Under the pieces are notes generated by a model. That model ran no database searches. It was given only the letters and a program-made list of their open reading frames with translations, and had not been told where the DNA came from. Shown here in pieces: positions 22,320 to 31,564 of a DNA stretch of 33,228 bases. The translations under genes and the position numbers were made by a program. The DNA is taken from NCBI GenBank assembly GCA_016794255.1, contig JAEUIL010000605.1, forward strand, positions 1 to 33,228. Direction: 5' to 3'. Position 1 is the first letter of the stretch; each line of letters begins with the position of its first letter. Source of the stretch: Planctomycetaceae bacterium (GTDB lineage: Bacteria; Planctomycetota; Planctomycetia; Pirellulales; PNKZ01).

Positions 22320-24617
22320 ATGGCTAACATCGCTGCTCTGCTGCAAACTGCGCTCGAATTCCATCAGGCCGGCTACTTGCCTCGCGCCGAACAACTCTAT
22401 CGGCAAATCCTCGTCGAGCATCCCGACGACATGGACACCAATCATCTGCTCGGTGTGTTGCTCACCCAAGCCGGGCTGTTCGAGCCGGCGTTGCCGTTTC
22501 TCCGGCGCGCGGCGGCACTCGGCGGCAATATCGCGATGTTCCACAGTTCATTGGCCGACGGCCTGCGCGGCGCGGGCAAGATCGACGAAGCGATCGCGAC
22601 GTACCGTCATGCGGCGCAACTCGAACCGCAGTCGGGCGAGCATGTCGGCAAACTCGGCATTCTGCTTCAAGCCGAGAAGCGTTACGACGAAGCGCTCGCT
22701 TGTTACGAACAGGCGTTGCAACTCAATCCGCACGACGGGGTCGCTTGCAACAACGCGGGCGCGATTCTGCTTGAGAAACGCGACTTTGCGGGGGCACGCA
22801 CCTGGCTCGAACGGGCGCTCGCCATCAATCGCAATTTCCCGCAGGCGCTGAGCAACCTGGGCATTGCCCTGCGTGAGCTGCGGGAGTGGAAACCGGCCGA
22901 GGCTTCGTTCAAGGCAGCCCTGGAATTGAAGCCCGATCTGCACGAAGCCCACAAGCACCTTGGCGTGCTCTGCGGCCAGATGGGCGATGTAAACGGTGCC
23001 GTGCGATCTTTGCAACAAGCCGTGCAGCTCGCGCCGCGTGATCACGAAGCTCACGACTTGTTGGCCGTGGCGCTGAACACGCTCGATCGGTTGCCCGAGG
23101 CGGCTCAGCATCTGGAACTCGCCATTCGCCTCAAACCTGACTTTGCCGACGCGTTCGCCAATCTTGGCCTGTCTTACGGCGCGCTCGGGATGACCGAGCC
23201 GGCCGCGGCGGCGTTTGCCCGGGCCCTGCAACTCGGCGCGCCCGATGGCGTCAAGTTGCGAGCGGCTCTCTTGGTCCCCGTCGTGCCGTCGTCGGTCGAG
23301 GCGATCCCCGCGGCTCGCCAACGTTTGCACGACAGCATCACGGCCTTGCTCAAAGAACCGCTCACGGTTAACGATCCGGTCGAAGAGATCTGCCGCATCT
23401 CGTTCTACCCGGCCTACCATGGCTTGAACGATCGCGACCTCAATCGCGAGTTAGCCCGATTGTTCGTGCATGCCACGCCGTCACTGGGCTTCGTCGCGCC
23501 CCATTGTCGGCTTGGTACGACGCCGAAACCTCGACCCGATGGCAAACGGCGCGTCGCGTTCATCTCGCGCTATTTCTACAACCACTCGGTGGGCATTCAC
23601 AACTTTGGTGTCATCCGCGATCTGCCCCGTGATCGTTATCACGTGACCGTGGTGCGCTTTGATGCCGGGGACGACGCGCTCTCGCAGGCCATCAACGCCG
23701 CAGCCGACGAGACCGTCGTGCTCACGGGGCCGCTGCCGCAATGGCGCGAGACGCTCGCCGCTCGTGAATTTGACATCGTCTGTTACACCGACTTGGGTAT
23801 GGACCCGTCGACGTATTTCCTCAGCTTCGCACGTTTGGCCCCGGTGCAGTGTGTGCTGCCCGGACATCCGGTCACGACCGGCATTCCTTCGATTGACTAT
23901 TACGTCACCAGCGACGATCTCGAACCGGCCGACGCGCAAGCCCACTACAGCGAACAACTCGTCCGGCTCAAGCATCTCCCCTCGGGCTTTATTCCGTTAG
24001 AGCGCTCGAAGCTCACGACGCATCGTGCCGATTACGAGTTGCCCGAGGACGCCAACTTGTATGTCTGCCCGCAAATGCCGTTCAAGATTCATCCCGAGTT
24101 CGATGCGCTCGCGGGAGACATTCTCAGGCGCGACCCGCGGGGGCGATTGATCATGTTCCACGACAAGGATCGCAAATGGAGCGGATTGCTCGCCGATCGT
24201 TTGCGACGTGGGCTGAGCGACGTGGCGGACCGGATCATGTTTCTCGGCCGACTATCGGCCGACGGGTTCTACCATTTCTTAACGCTCGCCGATGTCGTGC
24301 TCGACTCGGTGCACTTCAGCGGCGGCACGACCAGTTGCCAGGCGTTGAGTCTTGGCATTCCGGTGGTCACGTTGCCGGGCGAGTTCATGCGCGGGCGAGT
24401 GACTTACGCCCTTTACAAGAAGCTAGGCGTGATGGATTGCGTGGCTCGCAATCGGGCCGAGTACGTCGAGCTCGCGGTGAAGCTCGCTCAAGATCGAGCG
24501 TGGCGCGACGCGATCAGCGGTCAGATTCTGGCCGCCATTCCGCAGGCCTTGCCCAGCGGCGGATTCGCGCAGGAACTGGCCGACCAATTCGATCGCTGGT
24601 TGCAGATCAAAGCGTAG
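22320..24617 (+). CDS. TPR protein with O-GlcNAc-transferase-like (GT41) C-terminal domain
   Basis: The protein is 765 aa from the ATG at 22320; the frame is open 32 codons further upstream, but the N-terminus MANIAALLQTALEFHQAGYL begins the first TPR. About nine TPR units cover residues 1-330, for example YDEALACYEQALQLNPHDG and AVRSLQQAVQLAPRDHEAH. The glycosyltransferase part (about 400-760) shows RVAFISRYFYNHSVGIHNFG, the second Rossmann segment VCPQMPFKIHPEFDALAGDI and the nucleotide-sugar site GGTTSCQALSLGIPVVTLPG (from 668), as in bacterial SPY/OGT relatives. These transfer a sugar from a UDP donor onto proteins or glycans in the cytosol. Donor and acceptor are unknown here. It is divergent from modA, with no operon partner; a convergent small gene ends 7 bases away. 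Confidence 0.9.
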   Translation: MANIAALLQTALEFHQAGYLPRAEQLYRQILVEHPDDMDTNHLLGVLLTQAGLFEPALPFLRRAAALGGNIAMFHSSLADGLRGAGKIDEAIATYRHAAQLEPQSGEHVGKLGILLQAEKRYDEALACYEQALQLNPHDGVACNNAGAILLEKRDFAGARTWLERALAINRNFPQALSNLGIALRELREWKPAEASFKAALELKPDLHEAHKHLGVLCGQMGDVNGAVRSLQQAVQLAPRDHEAHDLLAVALNTLDRLPEAAQHLELAIRLKPDFADAFANLGLSYGALGMTEPAAAAFARALQLGAPDGVKLRAALLVPVVPSSVEAIPAARQRLHDSITALLKEPLTVNDPVEEICRISFYPAYHGLNDRDLNRELARLFVHATPSLGFVAPHCRLGTTPKPRPDGKRRVAFISRYFYNHSVGIHNFGVIRDLPRDRYHVTVVRFDAGDDALSQAINAAADETVVLTGPLPQWRETLAAREFDIVCYTDLGMDPSTYFLSFARLAPVQCVLPGHPVTTGIPSIDYYVTSDDLEPADAQAHYSEQLVRLKHLPSGFIPLERSKLTTHRADYELPEDANLYVCPQMPFKIHPEFDALAGDILRRDPRGRLIMFHDKDRKWSGLLADRLRRGLSDVADRIMFLGRLSADGFYHFLTLADVVLDSVHFSGGTTSCQALSLGIPVVTLPGEFMRGRVTYALYKKLGVMDCVARNRAEYVELAVKLAQDRAWRDAISGQILAAIPQALPSGGFAQELADQFDRWLQIKA

Positions 24618-24624
24618 CCGTCGA

Positions 24625-24990
24625 CTACCGCAGCTCCACCACTTGATTGTCGAGCTTCGGCAGATTGATTCCCAACGGTCGCACCTGAGCGTCGAGCGCG
24701 AACTGAAACCGTTGCAACGGGCGATGCTTGCTCTTGCGCGCGTAGATGAACGTGGCATCGACATACTTCCGCGGCAGGGTGCCGGCTTCCACGAGGGCAA
24801 CGATCTGAGCGATGTACTGGAACTCGACCGGGCGCCGAGCTTTGAGGCCTTTTTCAAGCTGGCCTTTAAGGTCCAACTCGGACGACACGCCGCCGTCGGA
24901 CAACGCCGGGGGAGCCGCGCCTGCCGGCAGACTGAGCAATACGGAAAACAGGCCGAGAAACAGCACGATCGCGAAAGCGGCGCGGAGCAT
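24625..24990 (-). CDS. Small exported protein of unknown function
   Basis: The protein is 121 aa from the ATG at 24990, with a signal peptide MLRAAFAIVLFLGLFSVLLSLPAGA cut before APP. The frame extends 11 codons upstream, but the signal peptide begins at the chosen start. The mature part has a short Ser/Gly/Asp-rich linker, a charged helix (LDLKGQLEKGLKARRP) and a compact domain with QYIAQIVALVEAGTLPRKYVDATFIYARKSKHRPLQRF. I do not recognise the family. It is convergent with the GT41-like gene and divergent from the repeat-rich secreted protein at 25258. Confidence 0.7.
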   Translation of the reverse strand: MLRAAFAIVLFLGLFSVLLSLPAGAAPPALSDGGVSSELDLKGQLEKGLKARRPVEFQYIAQIVALVEAGTLPRKYVDATFIYARKSKHRPLQRFQFALDAQVRPLGINLPKLDNQVVELR

Positions 24991-25019
24991 CGGTTGAACT
25001 CCTAGGGAAAACAGTGTCG

Positions 25020-25103
25020 TCACCGGCCGTGAGGCATGTCCCGCCGGTGATTGGGCCCCGGCTTGTAGCCAAACCCCCGGTCACTCACAAGGCGAGTTTG
25101 TGA
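25020..25103. promoter_or_regulatory. Hairpins in the divergent promoter region
   Basis: TCACCGGC (25020-25027) pairs exactly with GCCGGTGA (25043-25050), and TCACAA (25085-25090) with TTGTGA (25098-25103). They lie in the 267-base spacer between the divergent small exported protein and the repeat protein. No clear promoter was assigned; the elements may be regulator sites or leader structures. Confidence 0.35.
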
Positions 25104-25257
25104 CGTTGGCTCGCTAGCAGGTTTGGGTTTATGATGCGGTCAGGCCGCGGCGGGGGCTCGTCGTGGCTGCCCAATTCACGAAAGTTATACAATTCACTAT
25201 CCGTTCGCGATGTGGTCTGAACGCCAGCGGCGTTCGACATTTGGAAACGGAGTTGCA

Positions 25258-27045
25258 ATGGGTCGCGATCGCGTTTTCTGGCCGTCGTTGCTCGCGCTGG
25301 CGTTGCTGGCGGGGGTACCGGTCTGCGCCGCGCCGCCTGTTCCGGCTCGCCCTGCCGATCTGGGGCAGCTTTTCGAGCAACTTGATAGCGACGAGTTCGA
25401 CCGCCGCGCCGACGCGCTCCAGCACCTGCAACTCCTGTGTGACGATCCCCAACAGTTGCCGCGCGTGGCGGAATGGGTGCAGCGGTTGCTCGTCAGTCCC
25501 GGCCTGTCGCCCGAGGTGCGGACGCAACTCGCCCCGCTGCTCAAAAAGCTCAACGGAACTTCCAAAGTCACGCCACCCCAAGAAGCCGACTGGATCGCGG
25601 CGATCGAAGCGCTCGACGCGGATGAGTTCGAGCGGCGAACGAATGCGGCCGCCAAGATCGAGTTGTGGCTGAAGCACGATCTGGCCGTGGGGCCGATCCT
25701 GACGCGGCTCAAGCAACGGCAAGCGGCCGAGGTCGACGCTCCGTCACGCGAGTCGCACGAACGCTTGACCAAGCTCGCCAATCTGGCGCGGGGCATGTGG
25801 CTGACTGCCGAAGCCGATCGCTGGCCGCTCAAACCGCTCGAAGGCGCGGACTTGAACCGCTGGCTGGACACGCTGACCCGTGAGCCTACGGCAGCGCCGC
25901 TCCCGCTGGAGTTGGCACGACAGGAATTGCTCGATCGGCTGGCGAATCCGCCCGATTTGGAACGCGTCGTCACCGCGCTCAAAGATCGCCTCGGGCAACC
26001 GAATCTCTCGGTCGATGCCCAAATGCGACTCGACGAGTTGCTGCAGTGGACCAAGCCGGCCATGGTCGCCGAGATCTGGAACGGCCCACGTCACCGCACG
26101 ATCCAGCATCTGTTGATCGGCGTTCCAGCCCAGGTCTCTGGCGCGCCGAACCCTACGCACTTTGACCAGATCGACGACCGCAAGGCCCATTGTGTGTCGG
26201 GCAACTCGCTCACGCTGGGCGATTGGCCGGTGGGCGTGTTCTTTCCGAGTCCTCGCACTCCGGCGTGGAGCACGCAGTTCTTTCTGTTCAATCTGCCGAC
26301 GCCCCGCGCTCGGCTGGCATACGAACGTTACGTCGAGCGGCCCGAACATGAACGGTTTCGTGATCTGACCCGGCGTAGCACGGCCCGGTGGCTTGCCGAT
26401 CGCACGGCATTAACCCCGGGCGAGATCGTGATGCTCGGCCAACTCGATCGGGCCGCGATCCTCGAGTTTGTCCCGCGATATCTGCGGACGGTCGACGACG
26501 CTTCGCTGGAAGTTGTCGCGGCTCTCCCCGAGGCGTTGCAGAGTCGGCATGGCTTGCTCTGCGTGACCCTGGCGACGTACGGTGACGCGGCCGTGGGCCG
26601 AGCGTTGAGCGATCCCAAACTGCAAGAACGGGTCGACTGTCCCGGCAAAATCTGGCCTCGCTTGGCGATGATCGCCATCGGTGGTCAGACCGAGTGGCCC
26701 GGGTTGGACGCGGCGCTGGCCGAGATCGTGGCCGACGACCGAGTCCCGGACGAATTGATCTCGCAACTCGACATCCGTGCCACTGCCGCCGCTCTGCTGT
26801 TGACCCGAGGTGGGCTCGCGCCGTCGGCGTTTGGCCTCGAGCCTGATAAGCTGCGCGAGCAAGACCTGCGGGATGTCTTGCAACAGGTCGCGATGTCCGA
26901 CGAGCTACGGTTTAAAGGCACGGTCATGCAATCCGGGCAAGCCACGTTCACCACTCCGATCTACAAGTTCACCGACGACGCCGATCGCCGCCGGGTTCAA
27001 ACTTGGTGGCAGTCGCGCGAGGCGGCGAAGTCGGCCCAGCCCTGA
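25258..27045 (+). CDS. Large exported repeat protein of unknown function
   Basis: The protein is 595 aa. The ATG at 25258 is preceded by GGAG (25250-25253) and gives a signal peptide MGRDRVFWPSLLALALLAGVPVCA; the frame is open to 25210. Residues 30-300 hold helical repeats with a shared phrase, LFEQLDSDEFDRRADALQHL and IEALDADEFERRTNAAAKI, which recall HEAT-like repeats in planctomycete exported proteins. The middle part (about 280-390) is rich in aromatic residues and Pro. The C-terminal third is again helical. There is no catalytic motif or membrane anchor that I can recognise. A protein-protein scaffold in the periplasm is possible but unproven. Confidence 0.8.
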   Translation: MGRDRVFWPSLLALALLAGVPVCAAPPVPARPADLGQLFEQLDSDEFDRRADALQHLQLLCDDPQQLPRVAEWVQRLLVSPGLSPEVRTQLAPLLKKLNGTSKVTPPQEADWIAAIEALDADEFERRTNAAAKIELWLKHDLAVGPILTRLKQRQAAEVDAPSRESHERLTKLANLARGMWLTAEADRWPLKPLEGADLNRWLDTLTREPTAAPLPLELARQELLDRLANPPDLERVVTALKDRLGQPNLSVDAQMRLDELLQWTKPAMVAEIWNGPRHRTIQHLLIGVPAQVSGAPNPTHFDQIDDRKAHCVSGNSLTLGDWPVGVFFPSPRTPAWSTQFFLFNLPTPRARLAYERYVERPEHERFRDLTRRSTARWLADRTALTPGEIVMLGQLDRAAILEFVPRYLRTVDDASLEVVAALPEALQSRHGLLCVTLATYGDAAVGRALSDPKLQERVDCPGKIWPRLAMIAIGGQTEWPGLDAALAEIVADDRVPDELISQLDIRATAAALLLTRGGLAPSAFGLEPDKLREQDLRDVLQQVAMSDELRFKGTVMQSGQATFTTPIYKFTDDADRRRVQTWWQSREAAKSAQP

Positions 27046-27239
27046 GCGGCAACCGGGCGGGCTCGCATAACTTCCGACAATTGATCATTCTCGACAAGCA
27101 ATTTCGTTGGCAGCGCCGTCGAGGCGGACTACAAAGAAGGCATCGGGCAATTTGCATGTAACAAAACCGAGCCGACCGACAACTCTAAGTTGGGTGGGAC
27201 TCACCCGAGTTCCCGGCGGCCGAGAAGGAGTGGCCCATC

Positions 27240-28517
27240 GTGGCCACAGTGTGTGATGTGACTTGGTTTGCGTCATTGCACGTTGCTATTCGCGGAGTGT
27301 TCGGTGCGTGCGGCTTGCTGCGGCGAGCAACTCGCGCGGAACACTGGCAGCCACTGTTGTCGCGATCAAACGTGGTCTCACGCTTGATCGGGGCGAGTGT
27401 CGTGATACTTGGGCTCCTGGTCACTCTTGGCCGGGACGCCCAAGGGCAACATCTGCATCATGGGCATAGTCATTGGGGACACGGGCATTCCGGTCATCAT
27501 CACCATCATGCAAACGGCTCTTTTCATTTTTCGTATCGACCGTTTCTCAACTACTCAAGCGGCTACATTCCGTACAACTACGGCGTGCAGTCGATCTACG
27601 CGTACTCGCCGTACACAAGCTTCTCGGCGGGCGTGATCTCTCCGCAATACTACGGCGGCTTCCCGACTTATGGCGCGCCGGCGTTCGGTAGTTACTCGAC
27701 GGGCTTCGGCGGTGCGTATCCTTGGGGCTGGCCGATGTACTCGGGCGGCTATTATCCCGCACCCGTGTTTGTCCCCGCCGATGCGATCTTTGGCCCGGGT
27801 GCCGTGCGGCGTCAGATGGGCATCGATCCGCCGATCGCTCCCACGCCTGGGCTCAACGCTCCGGTGCTGCCACAGTTTCCTGCGTTGGCTGGCGCACAAC
27901 CGGCACCTGGTGTCGTGCCGCCGCTCGCGCCTCCGGCCAATCCGCCAGTACGTCCGGTGGTTAACGACCAGATGCGGGCCAGGGCTCAGGAGCACCTGAA
28001 TGCCGGCGATCAACATTTCCGTGGCGGACGGTACCACATCGCGCTACAGCGCTACAAGGATGCTACGACCACGATCCCCGACTTGGCCGAGGGTTTCATG
28101 CGACAAGGTTGGGCTCTCTTGGCCCTCAATCAGCACGATGTCGCAGCTCGGGCTATGCGGAAAGGTCTACAACTAAAGCCCGACTGGCACACGGGTGCGT
28201 TTCGGCTGCAAGACATTTATCCCGATGGCGTCGCCAAGGGGGCTCATCGTGATGCGCTCGAACGCGCCGCCCGGGATCGAGACACCGATCCGCAAATGTC
28301 GTTTCTTGCCGGGTTGTTTGCCTGGGCTGATCGCGACATGGATCGAGCTCGCGGCTGGCTGACGAAAGCCAAGCAACATGAGATCGGCGATGCGACGTAT
28401 ATCACCACGTTTTTGAACATTCTGCCGCAAGCCTTGCCGGCACCGGCGAACGCCAATCCCCCGGCGATCGCGCCGCCCGCGAATGCCGCTCCCGCGAACG
28501 CGCCTGCCAAGCCTTGA
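27240..28517 (+). CDS. Exported His-rich protein with TPR-like C-terminal part
   Basis: The protein is 425 aa from a GTG at 27240 preceded by GAAGGAG. A hydrophobic segment at about 48-64, ending GRDAQGQ, looks like a signal peptide placed late, so the true start may be internal (a GTG at 27372 is in frame). Right after the presumed cleavage site lies a His cluster, 12 His in residues 71-90 (HLHHGHSHWGHGHS, then five His). A Tyr/Gly/Ser-rich stretch follows (95-185), then a Pro-rich linker. A TPR-like domain spans about 240-385 (AQEHLNAGDQHFRGGRYHIALQRY; GWALLALNQHDVAARAMRKGLQLKPDW). The tail is Pro/Ala/Asn repeats. Binding of Ni, Zn or Cu in the periplasm is suggested by the His cluster only. 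Confidence 0.8.
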   Translation: MATVCDVTWFASLHVAIRGVFGACGLLRRATRAEHWQPLLSRSNVVSRLIGASVVILGLLVTLGRDAQGQHLHHGHSHWGHGHSGHHHHHANGSFHFSYRPFLNYSSGYIPYNYGVQSIYAYSPYTSFSAGVISPQYYGGFPTYGAPAFGSYSTGFGGAYPWGWPMYSGGYYPAPVFVPADAIFGPGAVRRQMGIDPPIAPTPGLNAPVLPQFPALAGAQPAPGVVPPLAPPANPPVRPVVNDQMRARAQEHLNAGDQHFRGGRYHIALQRYKDATTTIPDLAEGFMRQGWALLALNQHDVAARAMRKGLQLKPDWHTGAFRLQDIYPDGVAKGAHRDALERAARDRDTDPQMSFLAGLFAWADRDMDRARGWLTKAKQHEIGDATYITTFLNILPQALPAPANANPPAIAPPANAAPANAPAKP

Positions 28518-28551
28518 ACCCTAGTTCAACCGCTTGCCGAGTCACGTGTAC

Positions 28552-30027
28552 TTACGCCATCAGCTTCGGCACCAGATTGCCGTGGACATTCGTGAGGCGG
28601 AAGTCGAGGCCTTGGAAGCGGAAGTTGAGCCGCTTGTGATCGAGGCCCAGCAAGTGCAACAGTGTCGCGTGCAGATCGTGGACATGCACGCGATCCTCGA
28701 CGGCGTTGTAGCCGATCTCGTCGGTAGCGCCGAGCACTTGCCCCTTCTTGATCCCGCCGCCCGCGAACCACATCGAGAAACCATCGACGTGATGATCGCG
28801 ACCGACATAGTCACGCGGCTCGCCCATCGGCGTGCGCCCGAACTCGCCACCCCAGATCACGAGCGTATCTTCGAGCAGACCGCGATCGCGGAGGTCTTTC
28901 ACCAAAGCGGCCGCCGGTTGGTCGGTCTCTTTGCAGCGGGCATCGAGCGGCTCGCCCAGGTCGGTGCCTTTGTTACCGTGATGGTCCCAATCGGTGTGAT
29001 AAAGTTGCACGAATCGCACGCCGCGTTCGACCAGGCGTCGGGCCAAGAGACAGTTGTTCGCGAACGACACTTTGCCCGGCTCAGCACCGTACGCGTCGAT
29101 GGTCTGTTTCGTCTCGCCGGAGAGATCCATCAACTCCGGCGCACTCGACTGCATGCGATACGCCATCTCATAAGCGGCGATCCGCGTGGCGATCTCGGGG
29201 TCTTGAGTCGCGTCAAGACGCTGGCTGTTCAGATCGCGCACCGCACCGAAGAACTCACCTTGTTGCTGTTTGTTCACGCCGGCCGGGTTGCTGATGTTCA
29301 AGATCGGCTCGGGACCCGAGAGAAACGGCACCCCTTGATACAAGGTCGGCAGGAAGCCGCTGCCCCAGAGCCCGGTGCCGCCGCGCGGACCACGAGGGCC
29401 TGATTGCAAGACAACGAACCCGGGCAGGTCTTGCGATTCGCTGCCGATGCCATACGTCAACCACGCGCCGAACGCGGGCATGCCGAAGCGCGAGAAGCCG
29501 GTGTTCATGAACAGCTTGGCGGGCCCGTGATTGAACACGTCGGTCACCACGCTTCGGCAGATCGTAATGTCATCGACGATCGTCGACAGGTGCGGCAACA
29601 GCTCGCTAATCTCGGCACCCGATTGGCCCTGCTTCTTGAACTTGCGCGTGGTGCCGAGCAGCTTGGCGTCACCCTTGATGAAGGCGAAGCGTTTGTTCTT
29701 AGTGTACGACGGCGGAATCACTTGGCCGTGCAGTTCTTGCAGCTTCGGCTTGTAGTCGAACAGTTCCAACTGGCTCGGCCCGCCAGCCATGAACAAGCAG
29801 ATCACACGCTTCGCCTTGGCCGGAAAGTGCGTCGGCTTCGGTGCCAGCGGTGAGGCGAACGACGGCTTTGCGGCACCACTCGACTCGGCCGCGCCGAGGC
29901 CATCTTGCTGCATGAGCGACGCCAGGGCAATCGAACCGAGCGACAGACCGGTGTTCTGAAAAAAGTGCCGTCGGGTTTGCGTGAGCAACTCATTCGAGGC
30001 GTCTGGCGACCGCGCTGGCTCGTTCAT
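28552..30027 (-). CDS. DUF1501 protein, Tat-exported
   Basis: The protein is 491 aa with a twin-arginine signal TRRHFFQNTGLSLGSIALASL after a short hydrophilic leader, so it is exported folded. The body matches the DUF1501 family of planctomycetes, distantly related to sulfatases and alkaline phosphatases: VICLFMAGGPSQLELFDYKP, GQSGAEISELLPHLSTIVDDI, FNHGPAKLFMNTG, FVVLQSGPRGPRGG, LYHTDWDHHGN, VIWGGEFGRTPMG and RDHHVDGFSMWFAGGGI. Histidines and aspartates in these motifs could bind metal. In many planctomycetes such genes follow a large cytochrome protein (DUF1549/DUF1553); no such partner is adjacent here. The function of the family is not known to me. A thioredoxin-like gene lies upstream on the same strand. 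Confidence 0.92.
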   Translation of the reverse strand: MNEPARSPDASNELLTQTRRHFFQNTGLSLGSIALASLMQQDGLGAAESSGAAKPSFASPLAPKPTHFPAKAKRVICLFMAGGPSQLELFDYKPKLQELHGQVIPPSYTKNKRFAFIKGDAKLLGTTRKFKKQGQSGAEISELLPHLSTIVDDITICRSVVTDVFNHGPAKLFMNTGFSRFGMPAFGAWLTYGIGSESQDLPGFVVLQSGPRGPRGGTGLWGSGFLPTLYQGVPFLSGPEPILNISNPAGVNKQQQGEFFGAVRDLNSQRLDATQDPEIATRIAAYEMAYRMQSSAPELMDLSGETKQTIDAYGAEPGKVSFANNCLLARRLVERGVRFVQLYHTDWDHHGNKGTDLGEPLDARCKETDQPAAALVKDLRDRGLLEDTLVIWGGEFGRTPMGEPRDYVGRDHHVDGFSMWFAGGGIKKGQVLGATDEIGYNAVEDRVHVHDLHATLLHLLGLDHKRLNFRFQGLDFRLTNVHGNLVPKLMA

Positions 30028-30148
30028 GTCAAAACTCCCGCTGGCGTAAGTCTTACTCTCTGATGATATCGTCGACAGGAACCGCGTTTCCAGTCGATTT
30101 AAGATTCCGTGCAGCTCAACGTGCCCCGCGGCACAGCGAGCGGCGCGG

Positions 30149-31504
30149 CTATTTGAGCAGTTTCTTCACGGCCGCGTCGAGTTCCTTGAGGCCGTCTTGC
30201 TGGTCGACATCATAGGTTCCCACGTGGAAATGGGCGATTTTGCCCGCCTGATCGACGACCACGAACAGCGGCAACTCGGCCCCGACCGTGCGTGGATCGC
30301 CCAACTTGCTGATCCACTCGCCACCATCGAGCAGCAGCGGATACGTGAGGTTCATGAACGACTTAAGCTTCCGCACACCGGTGATCGCGCCGCGACGCTG
30401 GTCCTCTTCCTTGAAGCGGCCATCGACGGCGACACCGTATACCTGCACGCCCGCGGCCTTGTGGCGAGCGTAGAGAAATTCGACATAGCCGACTTGACCG
30501 TAGGGCTCTTTCAGCGGCGCGTCACGGTAATCCCAGAAGTGCAGCACCGTGACTTTGTCTTTCAGTTGCGAAGCGTCGAGCGCATCGCCGCTGAGCGTGG
30601 GGACGGTTACGTTCACCATCGGTTTGCCGAGGTTGCGCTGTTTGAGTTCGGCCAAGGCGTCGGCGCGCGACGATTGCGAATCGAGATCGCTTGACGCGAC
30701 GCGCAGCAATCGCACGAGTGGCCCCGTGGTAATTTGCTTAGCCAAGCCGGGGATCGCTTGCTTCAACAGCTCGCGCTGCTCGGGTCGCCAGTCGGGCGAC
30801 TGCGTGCGGGCGGGACGTTTGAGTTGCTCGCGCAGATCGAGCAGCGCGGCGAAACCAGCCTCGGTCGCGGTGCGCTCGTCGTTGGACAATTGATTGCGAC
30901 TCGCCAGTCGCATCTGCAGTTGATATTCGGTCCCCTGGCCCATGAAGACGCGGTCTTCGGCGGCAATCACGAGCGGCGACTCGACATCGATCCACACCGT
31001 ACGGCGCGGCCCGTAGTTGTTCGCTCCTTCGATCCGCCACGTCTCTTGTTCGCCGAACTTGCGTTTCGCATCGACGGTGTAATTCATGTCGCCCTCGCTC
31101 CACGTTGCTCCGGCGACCAACGCCGGACCACCGGCCAAGAGCGGAGCATGGATCGGCACGACCGACTTGCCGAGCGCGTGATCCATGAGCACGGCCGGGC
31201 CCGCGGCACCGACCGGTTTGCGATCGGCGTTGAGCGAGAGTCGCCCGAATCGCTCGATCCACGGCCAAGCGCCCGCCCCTTGTTCGTCGACCAGCCAATC
31301 GAATTGCGATCCGCTGGCAGTCACTTCGCGGACGAGAAGCGTGAGTTCAAACTGCTTCGTCGGCGCTGGCGAGTCATCGCGATCGCGCTTTTGGACTGTC
31401 CCCTGATACACGAGCACCGCCCCGGGCTCGAGCCGCGTTTGGGCCCAGAGTGGCACGGGCGACAACACTAAAATCAGCGCGCAGCAGACGACGCGAGTGA
31501 GCAT
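30149..31504 (-). CDS. Exported protein with a cysteine-free thioredoxin (TlpA-like) domain
   Basis: The protein is 451 aa with a signal peptide MLTRVVCCALILVLSPVPLWA cut before QTR. The N-terminal two thirds (about 25-285) are beta-rich and then helical, and I do not recognise them. The C-terminal domain (about 300-451) follows the redoxin pattern: LSGDALDASQLKDKVTVLHFW, then a helix, then YGVAVDGRF, YPLLLDGG and LPLFVVVDQAGKIAHFHVG, with the cis-Pro at 412. At the active-site position, where TlpA has WCxxC, the sequence is WDYRDAP (324-330), with no Cys. It therefore cannot do disulfide exchange in the usual way and may serve as a binding module. The stop lies 122 bases upstream of the DUF1501 start. 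Confidence 0.85.
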   Translation of the reverse strand: MLTRVVCCALILVLSPVPLWAQTRLEPGAVLVYQGTVQKRDRDDSPAPTKQFELTLLVREVTASGSQFDWLVDEQGAGAWPWIERFGRLSLNADRKPVGAAGPAVLMDHALGKSVVPIHAPLLAGGPALVAGATWSEGDMNYTVDAKRKFGEQETWRIEGANNYGPRRTVWIDVESPLVIAAEDRVFMGQGTEYQLQMRLASRNQLSNDERTATEAGFAALLDLREQLKRPARTQSPDWRPEQRELLKQAIPGLAKQITTGPLVRLLRVASSDLDSQSSRADALAELKQRNLGKPMVNVTVPTLSGDALDASQLKDKVTVLHFWDYRDAPLKEPYGQVGYVEFLYARHKAAGVQVYGVAVDGRFKEEDQRRGAITGVRKLKSFMNLTYPLLLDGGEWISKLGDPRTVGAELPLFVVVDQAGKIAHFHVGTYDVDQQDGLKELDAAVKKLLK

Positions 31505-31564
31505 GGCGGGGCTCGCAAGAGGCAGGAAGGCAAAGGAGGGGAGACTCTTAATATAGTTGCCCGG

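Noticed and set aside
28534-29403. Plus-strand ORF of 289 aa across the DUF1501 gene
   Set aside because: It is antisense to a protein with clear family motifs and a Tat signal.
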